From Candidatus Ichthyocystis sparus (lineage in GTDB: Bacteria; Pseudomonadota; Gammaproteobacteria; Burkholderiales; 2013Ark19i): a stretch of 64,000 bases of DNA. This document shows positions 26,901 to 36,134 of this stretch, in pieces; positions within the stretch are counted from its first letter, which is position 1, and every line of letters begins with the position of its first letter. The stretch spans positions 62,001 to 126,000 of the forward strand of contig NZ_FKII01000043.1 of the NCBI RefSeq assembly GCF_900078745.1, given 5' to 3'. A program made the position numbers and the translations under genes. Under the pieces are notes generated by a model. It saw only the letters and a program-made list of their open reading frames with translations. It was not told where the DNA came from and searched no databases.

Positions 26901-27847
26901 TTGCATATGTTGCATTAGTAAGAAAACAGTTAACAGAAATGAAATTTAGAGTATCATCTGATGATTTCATTAATCTAGTTTTGAATATTGTATCTGCTAA
27001 AGGAAGTGATGGGGAATCTGCTTTGTTTGTGGGAATGCGTAACAATAGAGCTAGTGCTATAGAAGCTTATTCAGAGTTATTAGACGAGGTTTTACTGCTA
27101 TTAAGGGGTATTGTATCAAATGATAGAATTTCAAAAATAATTTTTGAATTGTTGAAAGCTAGAACAGGCGAAGGAATTGATGGATTATTTGTGGCTTTGC
27201 AAGAAGGAAATAGTAATGCTGTACTTTCTTTTTGCTCGCTGTTATATAGACTTCTTAGTATAAGAGGATGCATAGAAAATACCACATTGGTTGGTATGGT
27301 ATTTGATTTACTGATGTGTAAAAGTGGTAGCGATAGTATTCCAGGCTTATTTATTGCTATGCAAAATGGTCATCATGGAACCGTAGATGCTTTTGTAAAA
27401 TTATTAGAAAAAATGATGATGTTTAGGGATGATGTGGCCGCCGGACATTTTGATAGTATGCTCTCGTGCATTATAAGATCTAGGCGTTCGGATGGTATGC
27501 CCGGATTATTTGCAGCACTAGAAAATGGTTTCCCTGAGGTAGTTAAATCTTATAGCTTACTACTTAAATTAATGTCTAGAAATGAGTTGGTTGATGTGCT
27601 ATTGGCTTCTGATAGTTCTGGAAGACCTGCTGCATTGTTTGCTGAGGGAGAAACGTTGGAAGTTTATTTATCAGTAGTGTCTGACTTGCTACCTACCAGG
27701 GATATATATGTTTTACATTCACAACTTAGTAGTGCAAAAAGGAAAATTGAACACATATTGGCGGTTGATGAAGGCCTTGGCATAAGGTATAAGCTTTTAT
27801 TGGAAAGAGTTAAAGAACTTGCTAGAAGTTCCAGGAGGAATCTATAG
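23912..27847 (+). CDS. EspL/ShET2-like cysteine protease effector, expanded to about 19 repeats
   Basis: An intact 1311-residue member. The triad is Cys53 ('IISCSDLSLLY'), His143 ('SGSHVMSFRV') and Asp170 ('YFFDPRVTN'). About 19 repeats follow. Units 4-12 are strikingly uniform ('LLVMKGxVPDxDMxRMIF' and 'RLLESKSNSGDTGLYVALQ'), pointing to recent internal repeat expansion. The GTG at 23912 is preceded by AAGGAG with eight-base spacing; the in-frame GTG at 23903 directly touches that site and is unlikely. With 30777 it forms a subfamily distinct from the 8533, 16636 and 19640 copies in the N-terminal domain and upstream DNA. It ends 'LARSSRRNL'. Confidence 0.8.
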   Translation: MEFVGTHTHISVHSMEVVPYSQKSVPYFSKKHASSSLRDLSNKVEVNERIISCSDLSLLYTLNGVDCYRSDRKLRVSALFSDKDSVRRAALHNFREIIGTKVEENSCGKHVIACDKFGDFLHKIASTMILGEQRFFILRSGSHVMSFRVACKVKRIEGEFVNRWVVYFFDPRVTNVVSRSEVLNRGEFLDQDRFSLRMFMIKGHYAGYFRGVESGSTECECAVYEYSDEEESSSGFLTLETLSQDGISGNMIYHMMFGGVGPLDIVGLAESSSFSALSVDVRREIFLAKSSLGISALHMAMEQNKAGSIVSYNNFLEKLSCDEKVNLLPDIIKAESSEGVPALFMAMQGGHVECMDGFGLLLDRLISVRHKVENFSEVIFDILLAKPRDNFSALSMSLLKNRVGSVSAFGNLLDKTFILKEDVVDSIGLSDIIFRLLDHRDGEGCSALFYALKKNYANAVSAFGELIDKLLVMKGYVPDCDMARMIFRLLESKSDAGNTGLFVALQEGSDGAVTAFSNLVDRLLVMKGDVPDSDMVRMIFRLLESKSSSGDAGLSAALQKNSVVVRGFGKLIDRLLVMKGNVPDGDMARMIFRLLESKSNSGDTGLYVALQRDNVVAVSSFGELIDRLLAMRGHVSGSDMAEMIFRLLESKSNSGDTGLYVALLKSDDGVSIRLFAELIDKLLLMKGHIPDVDMVRMIFRLLESKSYEGDTGLFSALKNCRTVAVFFFSELLSRLLVMRGRVPDIDLASVVFRLLESRSNSGDAGLYYVLERGDADLVNIFGALVNDGLLVMRGSVPYVSMANMIFKLLESKSSTGVPGLFVALQNGHTGAVLAFSNLLDMLLDMKDHVPGSDMVSMLFRLLESRSDAGVTGLLIVLQGKNDSTVNAFGDLVGKFVLLKGSIPDAMFSSMLLSILMPRSRAGLPLIYELMSHNNSELLKSYNCFLGGFFYRCRPSRLPSITSILTDLMSELLISKNYSNGDSALFAAMREGCSDSIVAYVALVRKQLTEMKFRVSSDDFINLVLNIVSAKGSDGESALFVGMRNNRASAIEAYSELLDEVLLLLRGIVSNDRISKIIFELLKARTGEGIDGLFVALQEGNSNAVLSFCSLLYRLLSIRGCIENTTLVGMVFDLLMCKSGSDSIPGLFIAMQNGHHGTVDAFVKLLEKMMMFRDDVAAGHFDSMLSCIIRSRRSDGMPGLFAALENGFPEVVKSYSLLLKLMSRNELVDVLLASDSSGRPAALFAEGETLEVYLSVVSDLLPTRDIYVLHSQLSSAKRKIEHILAVDEGLGIRYKLLLERVKELARSSRRNL

Positions 27848-28186
27848 TAATAGTGTTTTATTAGGTAGTGCAATTTTGTCAGTTAATGAGCTGTTTTTTT
27901 ACTATCAGTTTGCTGCGTGTGTGCCCATGTATTTGATTAACTTTATTATTATGGCCATATTAATAATCCAGGAGAGTTAGTGATACCCGTACTGTATTTA
28001 TATCATTAATGAAAGGTATAATATTGATTAAGTTAATAAAAAAAGTGTTTAGTATGTTGGAACATTATGGGTGATTGCAAGTTCTTGCTAGTGTGCTAGT
28101 CTCTCGTAACAACCAACAGGAATATTGCGGAGTGTTTATTTTTTGAGATTGCTTTGTTGTGTTGAGCAAATTGATATATTGGCCGG
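27848..28186. other. Intergenic stretch with a trace of family sequence
   Basis: No open gene. Bases 28142-28185 resemble the coding sequence for 'ALSCDEQIDLLPE' of family members, suggesting a very old remnant. Otherwise nothing supported. Confidence 0.4.
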
Positions 28187-28840
28187 GGCATTTTAAATTA
28201 ACGTACTGAGATACTTGATACTTATTACGAATATATGCTATTACCTACACCTGCATGTGATGTCTCTTATTTCTATAAATGATGGAGTAGGGTGCTCTGT
28301 TGCATGAATTTCATACATTATAACTGTTCTAATTGGTTTTTCTTTTGCTGCTGAGAGCATGTTGGCGGAAAAATTTGCTCCTAGTAGGCTTGGGTTATAA
28401 TACCTGGAGTTACTATGCTTTCATTTCACAGCTTATTGGCAGTTGGAGCTTTGAGATTAAGAGGATCTCCATCTGGTTATACTTCTTGTATTTTCTTAGC
28501 TATTACAGCTTGCTAGTGGATAGTAGGCTCTGTATTATCTGTGCAGATAAAAAAACTTCATTGTAATTAAAGTCGAGATTGTTTTTATTCGATGTTATTT
28601 TCTATAATGGCTCTAACATTGATATTGTTTGATAGCGAGGTAAAGTATTTCACAACTCCATATCCTCTAATAGTTCCCACATTCTCATAATTGGCTGCTG
28701 AAACATTCTTATACATAGGTACTCTTCACGATCTGTGGGTGTGGTATATTGGTAAAGAAGTGCTTTGATTTGAAAAGCTTTTCTTTTGTAATACTGAGAT
28801 TCTTTATTGTGTCTGTAGTAGCTATATGGACATAATCTAG
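28187..28840 (+). pseudogene. Decayed copy of the ZIP-family transporter gene
   Basis: This stretch aligns with 50712-51749, upstream region included. Conserved pieces are the DNA around 'LSFHSLL' (28420-28440), 'SRLFLF' (28573-28590), the 'EVKYFTTPYPL' segment (28640-28672), 'FLYIGTLH' (28706-28730) and 'LRFFIVSVVAIWT' with the terminal stop near 28840. Stops, frameshifts and the missing 5' third show that the gene is dead. It is part of a larger duplicated block continuing to 29240. Confidence 0.85.
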
Positions 28841-29059
28841 CAACAACAACTATACATCACTAATGCTTACACACAGTCATGCAGCAAATATTATATTATT
28901 ATTCGAATAAACAAAAGATATTTACTAAAGCAATCTTGTAAGTTCCATGCTGGTTATTTTTTGAAACAAGTATCATGGTGATTGTTGGGGTGGGTACCTT
29001 ATAACTTATTGACAATTTACATACAACGACATGTGATATATATATATTTATACATAATT

Positions 29060-29237
29060 CAATTACTTCTATGTTTTATTCTATTGGATAAACTAAAATT
29101 ACTGATATAATTACAGCTTATATGATAGAAGTTACAACCACGTTGCTGTTCTTAATTTGTAACATATTTACTGTACTGAGAACGACAATTAACATCCAAT
29201 GAGCAGAACAGAGTGGTTTTAACTACATAGATGCCCA
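29060..29237 (-). pseudogene. Decayed 3' end of a membrane-protein gene (copy of 51986-52912)
   Basis: Downstream of the dead ZIP copy, in the same relative order as the intact locus, bases 29078-29237 match 52018-52231, the minus-strand 3' end of the membrane protein at 51986-52912. Shared strings include 'CTGAGAACGA' followed by 'AATTAACATC', and 'GTGGTTTTA' before 'ATGCCCATT'. Only the last quarter of the gene is left. Confidence 0.7.
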
Positions 29238-29345
29238 TTATAGTTAATGTGTTAGCATTTTCTGATAGTTACGTAGTAATTGCTGCATTGTTTGCTGTTA
29301 GAGGAGATTTAGATAGTTATTTGAATCTTGATGGAAAATTTAGTT
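29238..29345 (+). pseudogene. Tiny C-terminal remnant of an EspL/ShET2-like gene
   Basis: The frame encodes 'LVNVLAFSDSYVVIAALFAV' followed by 'RGDLDSYLNLDGKF', matching the cap region of family members ('LVNVLVASDSSGIPAALFAG', then 'LDSYL' and 'DLDGRY') with an internal deletion between 'LDSYL' and 'NLDGKF'. Confidence 0.65.
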
Positions 29346-29663
29346 GAAGAAGGATATAGTAATTTCTATAAACTACGTGCAGAACATTGTAATGATCTAA
29401 GATGTATAGCATAGCGGACGACGTGATTTGTTATCCGCTTATGTAGTGTGTAAACTGCTACTATAACTCTACGATGTTGCATATGCATCGATGCATATGG
29501 TTTATGCTTTGTTATACGGCTTGGGAATTGTTTTAGAAGAGGATTTTTATACAAACATATTATGTTGAATATGGTGGTGTGTTTACTCGTTTTATAGGTG
29601 GATATGTCTAATAGTATACACACGTAGTGGTGGCGCTAATACTAAAAAAGTAAAGCGAAAATT

Positions 29664-30390
29664 TGATCACCATGCCCATGCCCATGCCCATGCCCATGTT
29701 AATGTGTCTCCGCATTCGATAGAAATAACACTATCTATCGGAAAGAATTTGCCTCTTATATAATCTAAGTGGATTTAAATTGCAAAGTTGAAATTGATGA
29801 GGAAATTATTTGTTGTTCCCATTTGTCTTCATTGTTTATTTTGAATGGTATTGATTGTTACAAACAATAACATAAAAATTAAGATTACTTAGTTGTTCTC
29901 AGATGAAGAATAAATAATAACGGTGTTATCTCATGATTGTTGGTTGATTTACAAGAGTAACATCATGGAGATGCGCATGCTTTTTGATTGAATTTAATGA
30001 GAGTTTTAATAGTATGCATTTTGTATTCTGTAGTTGCTGTAGTATATAAAATGTAATATGTTATGTCTGGTCTGTCTGTAGCACTAAAAAATAGTTCTCC
30101 TGAATTAGTTGGAGCTTATTTATTAGCTCGCCTAAAAAATGTACCAGAAGCTTCTAATGTCTATTATGGCATATACGCTGTATTATCTACTGGTAGATGT
30201 GTTTTTAGGTAGAGCTATTCATAAATAATTTATAACTTATTTATAAACCAGAATTGTGCATAATTTATTTATATTAGAAACTTGATAGTATAAGAAGCTC
30301 AAATCATATACACCTTTAAGCAATATAGATCTCTTTATGTAGGATACGAATATTTATTAAAATGGCTCGAACAGTTAGTCGGAAATAGTA
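29664..30390 (+). pseudogene. EspL/ShET2-like gene collapsed to its two ends
   Basis: The 5' part (29664-29930) matches the start of the gene at 41186: 'HAHVNVSPHSIEITLSIGKN', then, after a frame break, 'VEIDEEIICCSHLSSLFILN', with the catalytic-Cys motif still readable. The start codon is lost. From about 29995 the sequence jumps to the end of the gene ('FNSMHFVFCS', 'LSVALKNSSPELVGAY'), reaching the cap near 30370. The protease core and nearly all repeats are deleted. An in-frame 'CATGCC' tandem repeat sits in its first codons. Confidence 0.8.
29671..29700 (+). repeat. Hexanucleotide tandem repeat CATGCC
   Basis: Four perfect copies of CATGCC (29671-29694) followed by CATGTT encode a His-Ala run in the first codons of a dead family gene. 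Intact relatives have a single 'HVHVS' at this place, so the run arose by slippage. Confidence 0.85.
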
Positions 30391-30632
30391 TTTACAATTT
30401 GCAACTTAGATTCATATAATTCAAATTGATATGTCAATTATGAATAGGAAGGTTTGTAAAAAATTTCAACGTAGATCTATAATAATGTCACATATGATGT
30501 TTGTTGCTAGTAGTAGCATATTGCTATTGCTGCTGTGAAGTGGGTGGTGGAGGTTTTTGGGGGGTAATTTTAGTGTTTCTTAGGCGCTATTACCCTAAAT
30601 TAATCTTAGGTGCTCTATGTTTCTGTCTTCTC
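30391..30632. other. Gene-free stretch before family gene 30777
   Basis: No supported gene or RNA. It leads into the octanucleotide repeat at 30633. Confidence 0.5.
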
Positions 30633-30680
30633 CATAGCTTCATAGCTTCATAGCTTCATAGCTTCATAGCTCCATAGCTC
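30633..30680. repeat. Octanucleotide tandem repeat upstream of 30777
   Basis: Four copies of CATAGCTT followed by two of CATAGCTC form six contiguous 8-base units, ending 96 bases before the start codon at 30777. Being outside the coding region, a change in unit number would alter promoter or leader spacing rather than reading frame. Confidence 0.85.
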
Positions 30681-30776
30681 CATGGTGCTAGTACCTATAG
30701 TAGTAGTACTAATACCAGTGGTATGGTGATACCGATAATAAAATTTATAATTCGTGGTATAAGGAGCGCGTGCATT

Positions 30777-33700
30777 ATGGAGTCTGTTGGCGATCATGTT
30801 CATATATCTGCAAATTTGATGGAAATAGTTCCTTCTACCCAAAAGGATGTGCCTTATTTTTCTAAGAAGCATGTTTCTTCATTGAGAGATTTGAGTAACA
30901 AGGTTGAGGTTAATGGAAGACCTATTTCTTGCTGGGATTTGTCTTTATTGTATGCTATTAATGCTGTTGATAGTTACAGAAGTGAAAGAAAACTGAGGGT
31001 TAGCGAATTGTTTTCTGATGAGGAATCAGTAAGAAGGCTAGCTCTTGAAGATTTTGGAGAGATGGTTGAAACTAAAATAGAAGAAGAATCGTGTGGTAAG
31101 CATATCATTGCTTGTGCTAGGTTTGGAAATTTTTTACATCGAATAGCGTCTGACATGATTTTAGGGGATCAAAGATTTTTTATTTTATGTAGTAGCTGTC
31201 ATGTAATGTCTTTTAGAGTTGTGTGTAAATCTAAGAAAATAGAAGAAGGGTCAGTAGTAACCAGGTGGGTGGTGCATTTTTTTGATCCTAAGGTTACTAA
31301 TGTTGTATCTCGTAGTGAAGTCTCAAATCTTGATGAACTTCTAGATTCAGGCAGGTTTTCTTTAGAGAAGTTCATGATTGGTCGTCACTATAAAGGTTAT
31401 TTTAGGGATGCTGAGTCAGGATCAACAGAGGATGAATGTGTAGTATACGAGTATTCTGATGAAGAGGAGTCGAGCTCTAGTTTTACAACTTTGGAAACCC
31501 TATCCCAAGATGGGATTTCTGGGTGCATGATATACCATATGATGTTTGGTGGAGCTGGTCCAGAAGATATTGTAAGATTAGCAGACTCCAGTTCTTTTTC
31601 AACGTTAAGTGTTGATGTTAGAAGAGAGATATTTCTTGCTAAAGGCTCCTTGGGTATCTCCGCGCTCCATATGGCTATGGAAAAAAATAAACCTGGTTCT
31701 GTGGTGTCTTATAATAATTTTTTGGGAAGACTTTCTTGTGATGAGAAAGTGAATTTGTTACCTGATATTATAAAAGCCGAATCATCTGAAGGTGTACCAG
31801 CTTTGTTTATGGCTATGCAAGGTGGATATGTTGAATGTATGGCTGGTTTTGGTTTATTGTTAGATAGGTTAATTGCTGTAAGAAGTAGAATAGAAAACTT
31901 TCCTGAAGTGATATTTAATATTTTGTTGGCCAAACGTGTGGGTGGTTTGTCTGCTCTCTCCATATCATTATTAAAAAACAAGGTTGCTGCTGTTTCGGCT
32001 TTTGGTGGTTTTTTGGATAAAATTTTTATACTTAAAGAGGATGTGACTGATAGTGCAGGATTATTTGAGATTATTTTTAGGCTATTAGATCATAGAGATG
32101 GCGAGGGGTGTTCTGCTTTGTTTCATGTTCTTCAAAAAGGTTATGCTGCTGAGGTACGTGCTTTTGGGGAATTAGTAGATAGGTTGCTTGTTGTGAAAGC
32201 TCATGTGTCTGCAGATTATATGACAAGTATGCTTTTTAGATTATTGGAATCTAAATCTGATTCAGATAATACCGCTCTGTGTGTTGCTCTACGAGAAAAT
32301 CATGCTGATGCGGTGGTTGCTTTCTCTGGTTTGATGGACAGATTACTTGTTATGAAAGGTCATGTGCCTGATAATGATATTTTAGGAATGATTTTTAGAC
32401 TATTGGAATCTAGATCTGATATAGGGAATACTGGTCTGTTTTGTGCTCTTGAAAGAGGTGCTGCTAATGCTGTGGGTCATTTTGGAACGTTGCTAGATAA
32501 ACTACTTGTTATGAAAGGCAGTGTTCCCGCTAGCGATATCGTAGAAATGATTTTTAAGTTGTTGGAGTCTAGATCTGATGCAGGAAATACTGGTTTATTT
32601 GTTGCTTTGCAAAAAGATAATTTTCTTGCGGTAAGTGCTTTTATGGCATTGGTAGATAGATTGCTTCTCATGAAAGGTTGTGTGTCTGATGATTATTTGG
32701 CAAGGATGATTTTTAAGTTGTTGGAGTCTAGGTCTGATTTAGGAGATACTGGATTGTATGTTGCTTTAAAGGAAGATAGTGTTCGTGCATTAAGTATTTT
32801 TAGGGAATTGTTAGATAAATTGCTTGTTATGAAAGGTTGTGTGCCTGATAGTGATATGGCAAGAATGATTTTTATGTTGTTGGGGTCTAAATCTAGTTCG
32901 GGTGATACTGGATTATCTGTTGCTTTACGAAGAAGTGATGATGGTATTTCGGTAGGTATTTTTGGAGAACTTATAGATAGATTACTTGTTATGAAAGGTC
33001 ATATTCCTGACAATGAAATGGCAGGTATGATCTTTAGGTTGTTGGAAGCTAAATCTGATGCAGGGGATACTGGTCTGTTTTGTGCTTTGAAAAGAGGCAA
33101 TGCTATTGCATTAGTTGCTTTTTATGAATTGTTGAGTAAATCGCTTCTTATGAGGGGACATGTATCTGATAGTGATATGTCAGAAATGATTTTTAGATTG
33201 TTGGAAGCTAAATCTGATGAGCATGGTGCTGGGCTATATTATTCTCTTGAAGCGGGTAATGCCGATGCAGTAGGTGCTTTCGGAGTATTGATGGATTGCT
33301 TGCTTGCTATGAGTGGTTCTGTGCCTTATGGTAGTATGGCAAATATGGTTTTTAGACTGTTGGAAGCTAAATCTAGCGCGGGAGTTCCAGGACTGTTTGT
33401 TGCTTTGCAGAATAGACATATTGATGCAGTGCGTACTTTTTCTGAATTAGTGGGAGTGTTACTTAGCATGAAAGAGCATGTATCTGGTAGTGATTTGGCA
33501 GATATGCTTTTTACACTTTTGGAGTCCAGGTCTGATGTAGGAGTTCCAGGTTTATTTATTGCTTTGCAAAGTAATTCTGGCGGTACCCAAATGGTTTTTG
33601 GCAATTTGATAAATAAATTTATGCTTCTAAGGGGTAGTATTCCCGATGTTACGTTATGCTCTATGCTGCTAGACATATTGATGGCTAAGAGTAGAGAAGG

Positions 33701-34856
33701 AGTTCCTATCATTTATGATCTTATGTCTCATAACAATTCAGAACTTTTGGGATCATATGGTTATTTTTTGAGAGCTTTTTTTAGTGCTTCTGAGCTACCA
33801 CCGGATATGGTGGCTAATTTGTTATTGGATTTGTTGGTTTCCAAAAATGATAGTAATGGATGTCCTGCTTTATTTGTAGCCATGCAGGAAGGGCACGATG
33901 ATTCCATTGTTGCATATGTTTCATTGGTGAGAAGACAGTTGATAAAAATTAGAGGCGGAGTGTCCTCTGATAACTTGGTTAGCATAGTTCTAAATATTGC
34001 GTCTGCTAAAGGAAGTGATGGGGTGTCTGCTTTGTTTGCTGGAATGCGTAATAGTAGAGTTAATGCCATGGAAGCTTATTCAGCACTGTTAGACGAAGTT
34101 TTATCGTTGTTAAAGGATACTATACCAGATGATAGACTTGTGAGAATTATTTTTGAATTGTTGAAAGCTAGAACTGCCGAAGGCATTGATGGGTTATTTC
34201 TGGCTTTACAAGAAGGGAGTAGCAACGTTATATCTTCTTTTTGTTCGTTGTTGGATAAACTTCTTATTATGAAAGGAAGTGTGGAAGATATCACTTTGTT
34301 TGGTATGGTATTTGATTTGTTAATGTGTAAAAGTGGTGATAATAATGTTCCTGGTTTGTTTGTGGCTATGCAGAATGGACATCATGGAGCTGTAGATGCT
34401 TTCCTAGAATTATTAAGAAGGTTAATGGTATTTAAGGACGATCTATCCACTGAATATTTCGATAGTATGGTCTTAGATATTGTAAGATCTAGGAGATCAG
34501 ATGGTGTGTCTGGATTATCTGCAGCGCTAGAAAGTGATTTTCCTGAAGTGGTTAGGTCTTATGTTTCATTGCTCAAATTAATACCTAAAAATAAATTAGT
34601 TGATGTGTTACCTGCCATTAATAGTTCTGGCATACCTGCTGTATTATTGGCTGGTGAAGAGACTTTTGTCGTTTATTTGGAAATGATATCTGACTTATTG
34701 TCTGCCAGGGATATATATGCCTTACATTCACGACTTAGTAGTGTAAGAAGATCGGTTGAACATATATTGACAGTTGATAGAGATCTTGATGGTAAGTATA
34801 GGCTTTTGCTGGATAAGACTAAAGAACTTGCCATAAGTTCCAGGCAGGACCATTAA
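30777..34856 (+). CDS. EspL/ShET2-like cysteine protease effector, about 20 repeats (largest)
   Basis: At 1359 residues this is the longest intact copy. The triad is Cys52 ('PISCWDLSLLY'), His142 ('SSCHVMSFRV') and Asp170 ('HFFDPKVTN'). Roughly 20 repeats follow, with a uniform central block ('NTGLFVALQKDN', 'LLVMKGCVPDSDMARMIF') like its sister at 23912. The ATG at 30777 is preceded by AAGGAG with ten-base spacing; the in-frame ATG at 30723 would add a hydrophobic stretch lacking in all siblings. An octanucleotide repeat lies upstream. The end, 'LAISSRQDH', is shared with several family members. Export and proteolysis are inferred, not shown. Confidence 0.8.
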   Translation: MESVGDHVHISANLMEIVPSTQKDVPYFSKKHVSSLRDLSNKVEVNGRPISCWDLSLLYAINAVDSYRSERKLRVSELFSDEESVRRLALEDFGEMVETKIEEESCGKHIIACARFGNFLHRIASDMILGDQRFFILCSSCHVMSFRVVCKSKKIEEGSVVTRWVVHFFDPKVTNVVSRSEVSNLDELLDSGRFSLEKFMIGRHYKGYFRDAESGSTEDECVVYEYSDEEESSSSFTTLETLSQDGISGCMIYHMMFGGAGPEDIVRLADSSSFSTLSVDVRREIFLAKGSLGISALHMAMEKNKPGSVVSYNNFLGRLSCDEKVNLLPDIIKAESSEGVPALFMAMQGGYVECMAGFGLLLDRLIAVRSRIENFPEVIFNILLAKRVGGLSALSISLLKNKVAAVSAFGGFLDKIFILKEDVTDSAGLFEIIFRLLDHRDGEGCSALFHVLQKGYAAEVRAFGELVDRLLVVKAHVSADYMTSMLFRLLESKSDSDNTALCVALRENHADAVVAFSGLMDRLLVMKGHVPDNDILGMIFRLLESRSDIGNTGLFCALERGAANAVGHFGTLLDKLLVMKGSVPASDIVEMIFKLLESRSDAGNTGLFVALQKDNFLAVSAFMALVDRLLLMKGCVSDDYLARMIFKLLESRSDLGDTGLYVALKEDSVRALSIFRELLDKLLVMKGCVPDSDMARMIFMLLGSKSSSGDTGLSVALRRSDDGISVGIFGELIDRLLVMKGHIPDNEMAGMIFRLLEAKSDAGDTGLFCALKRGNAIALVAFYELLSKSLLMRGHVSDSDMSEMIFRLLEAKSDEHGAGLYYSLEAGNADAVGAFGVLMDCLLAMSGSVPYGSMANMVFRLLEAKSSAGVPGLFVALQNRHIDAVRTFSELVGVLLSMKEHVSGSDLADMLFTLLESRSDVGVPGLFIALQSNSGGTQMVFGNLINKFMLLRGSIPDVTLCSMLLDILMAKSREGVPIIYDLMSHNNSELLGSYGYFLRAFFSASELPPDMVANLLLDLLVSKNDSNGCPALFVAMQEGHDDSIVAYVSLVRRQLIKIRGGVSSDNLVSIVLNIASAKGSDGVSALFAGMRNSRVNAMEAYSALLDEVLSLLKDTIPDDRLVRIIFELLKARTAEGIDGLFLALQEGSSNVISSFCSLLDKLLIMKGSVEDITLFGMVFDLLMCKSGDNNVPGLFVAMQNGHHGAVDAFLELLRRLMVFKDDLSTEYFDSMVLDIVRSRRSDGVSGLSAALESDFPEVVRSYVSLLKLIPKNKLVDVLPAINSSGIPAVLLAGEETFVVYLEMISDLLSARDIYALHSRLSSVRRSVEHILTVDRDLDGKYRLLLDKTKELAISSRQDH

Positions 34857-34974
34857 GGCACATATTGTCTCAGCAGATGGTGTTAGTTATTACTAAATAA
34901 TATGAAAAAGTGTACATAAAAGATATTTATCCGGTTGGTTCTGGTATTCAGTTTACTAATTAGTATCTAGATAA

Positions 34975-35312
34975 TCTTATAGTGTGTCTGTATTGTTTAT
35001 AATTTATATCACTGGAAAATGATTTACCTGAAGTAGTCAAATCTTATGTTAGTTGATGTACTAGGTCCACTAGTAGTTTTGGAGTGCCTTTTGTTGCATT
35101 GTTTGCTGGTAAAGATGCTTTGGAATCTTATCTAGCGATGGTATTTGACTTATATAAGAAAAACTACATACATTTACAATTTAGTAGTGTAAGAAGGTCG
35201 GTTTAGTGTATTTAACGTGTATTAGCATCTGACAGCAGTCTCGATCGTGCGTATAAACTTTTATTGAAGAAGATTAAAGGACTTGCTAGAAGCTCAAGGC
35301 GGAACCATTAGG
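34975..35312 (+). pseudogene. C-terminal remnant of an EspL/ShET2-like gene
   Basis: Broken frames encode 'FISLENDLPEVVKSYVS' near 35000, 'SSFGVPFVALFAGKDALESY' near 35080-35130, and 'KLLLKKIKGLARSSRRNH' ending at the stop near 35310. Stops and small deletions lie between. It matches the last repeat and cap of intact copies. Confidence 0.75.
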
Positions 35313-35399
35313 GATTGTAATGAAATTGAAGGAGGGATTATTAGTTGTTAAGGTGGGTTGGATTCCATCATTTATAGACAACAGATCATAGATTTTGGG

Positions 35400-35490
35400 G
35401 TTTACATTGAAGGCCATCATAGTTTTGATAAGCCCCATCTGTGTTTGCTAGCTCTTAAATTTAACGTTTTGTACTATTAGATATTATTAA
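35400..35490. repeat. Third copy of the sequence upstream of the ZIP gene
   Basis: Bases 35410-35490 resemble 50680-50755, the start of the block that carries the ZIP gene, and 28187-28235 in its decayed copy. The similarity ends before any transporter coding sequence. Confidence 0.5.
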
Positions 35491-35519
35491 TAAAAGGTAT
35501 GTATACAATGTACCATATT

Positions 35520-35885
35520 GACTGCTATAAATAACGTGTAAAAGCGTTGGTGGTGACGTTGCGAGCTTGTTTGTGGTCATGGAAAAATTAACATTTTAGG
35601 TTTGTAGATTGTTTAGGACAATTACTACTAAAAAAAGTCAAGTAGCCAATCATTATAGTCTATTGCTCGATTTAATGCTGGAGATGAATTGCTTGATCAT
35701 TAAGTGGCTTCTGATATTGAGTGTTTGAGTGTGGTTATTTCACAGCGGTATCTATTTTACCCGCTGTGGCTATTATGATTTACATTCGAAACTTGATAGC
35801 GTGAGAAGTTGAGTTGTATATGTTCAATTAAATTGGCAGAAAAAATATGAATTTTTATTAGAAAGGGTTTTCCATGAGGTCCAGT
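35520..35885 (+). pseudogene. Second C-terminal remnant of an EspL/ShET2-like gene
   Basis: Traces of the last repeats are visible: 'CKSVGGDVASLFVVMEK' near 35528-35585, 'LLDLMLEMNCL' near 35660-35690, and 'EKYEFLLER' near 35840-35870. It is heavily deleted and full of stops. Confidence 0.6.
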
Positions 35886-36134
35886 CAGTACCTCTTAAAG
35901 GATATCAGGTAATTAACCTGCAAAATTATTTTATATAATCTGTATGCAATAATACTCACCCTATATACACGGTATAAAATGCACTAACTAGACAAAATGT
36001 CGCTTCCTTCGGATGATCGTTTTTGCAAATGAGGAAGTAAATTACCCGCATAGTCTCCCGCGATGGGATGCTACAATGGATTCCCGTGTTTTGAATGTGT
36101 GCTAATTATACTAACAACATAATAGGTGAATAAC

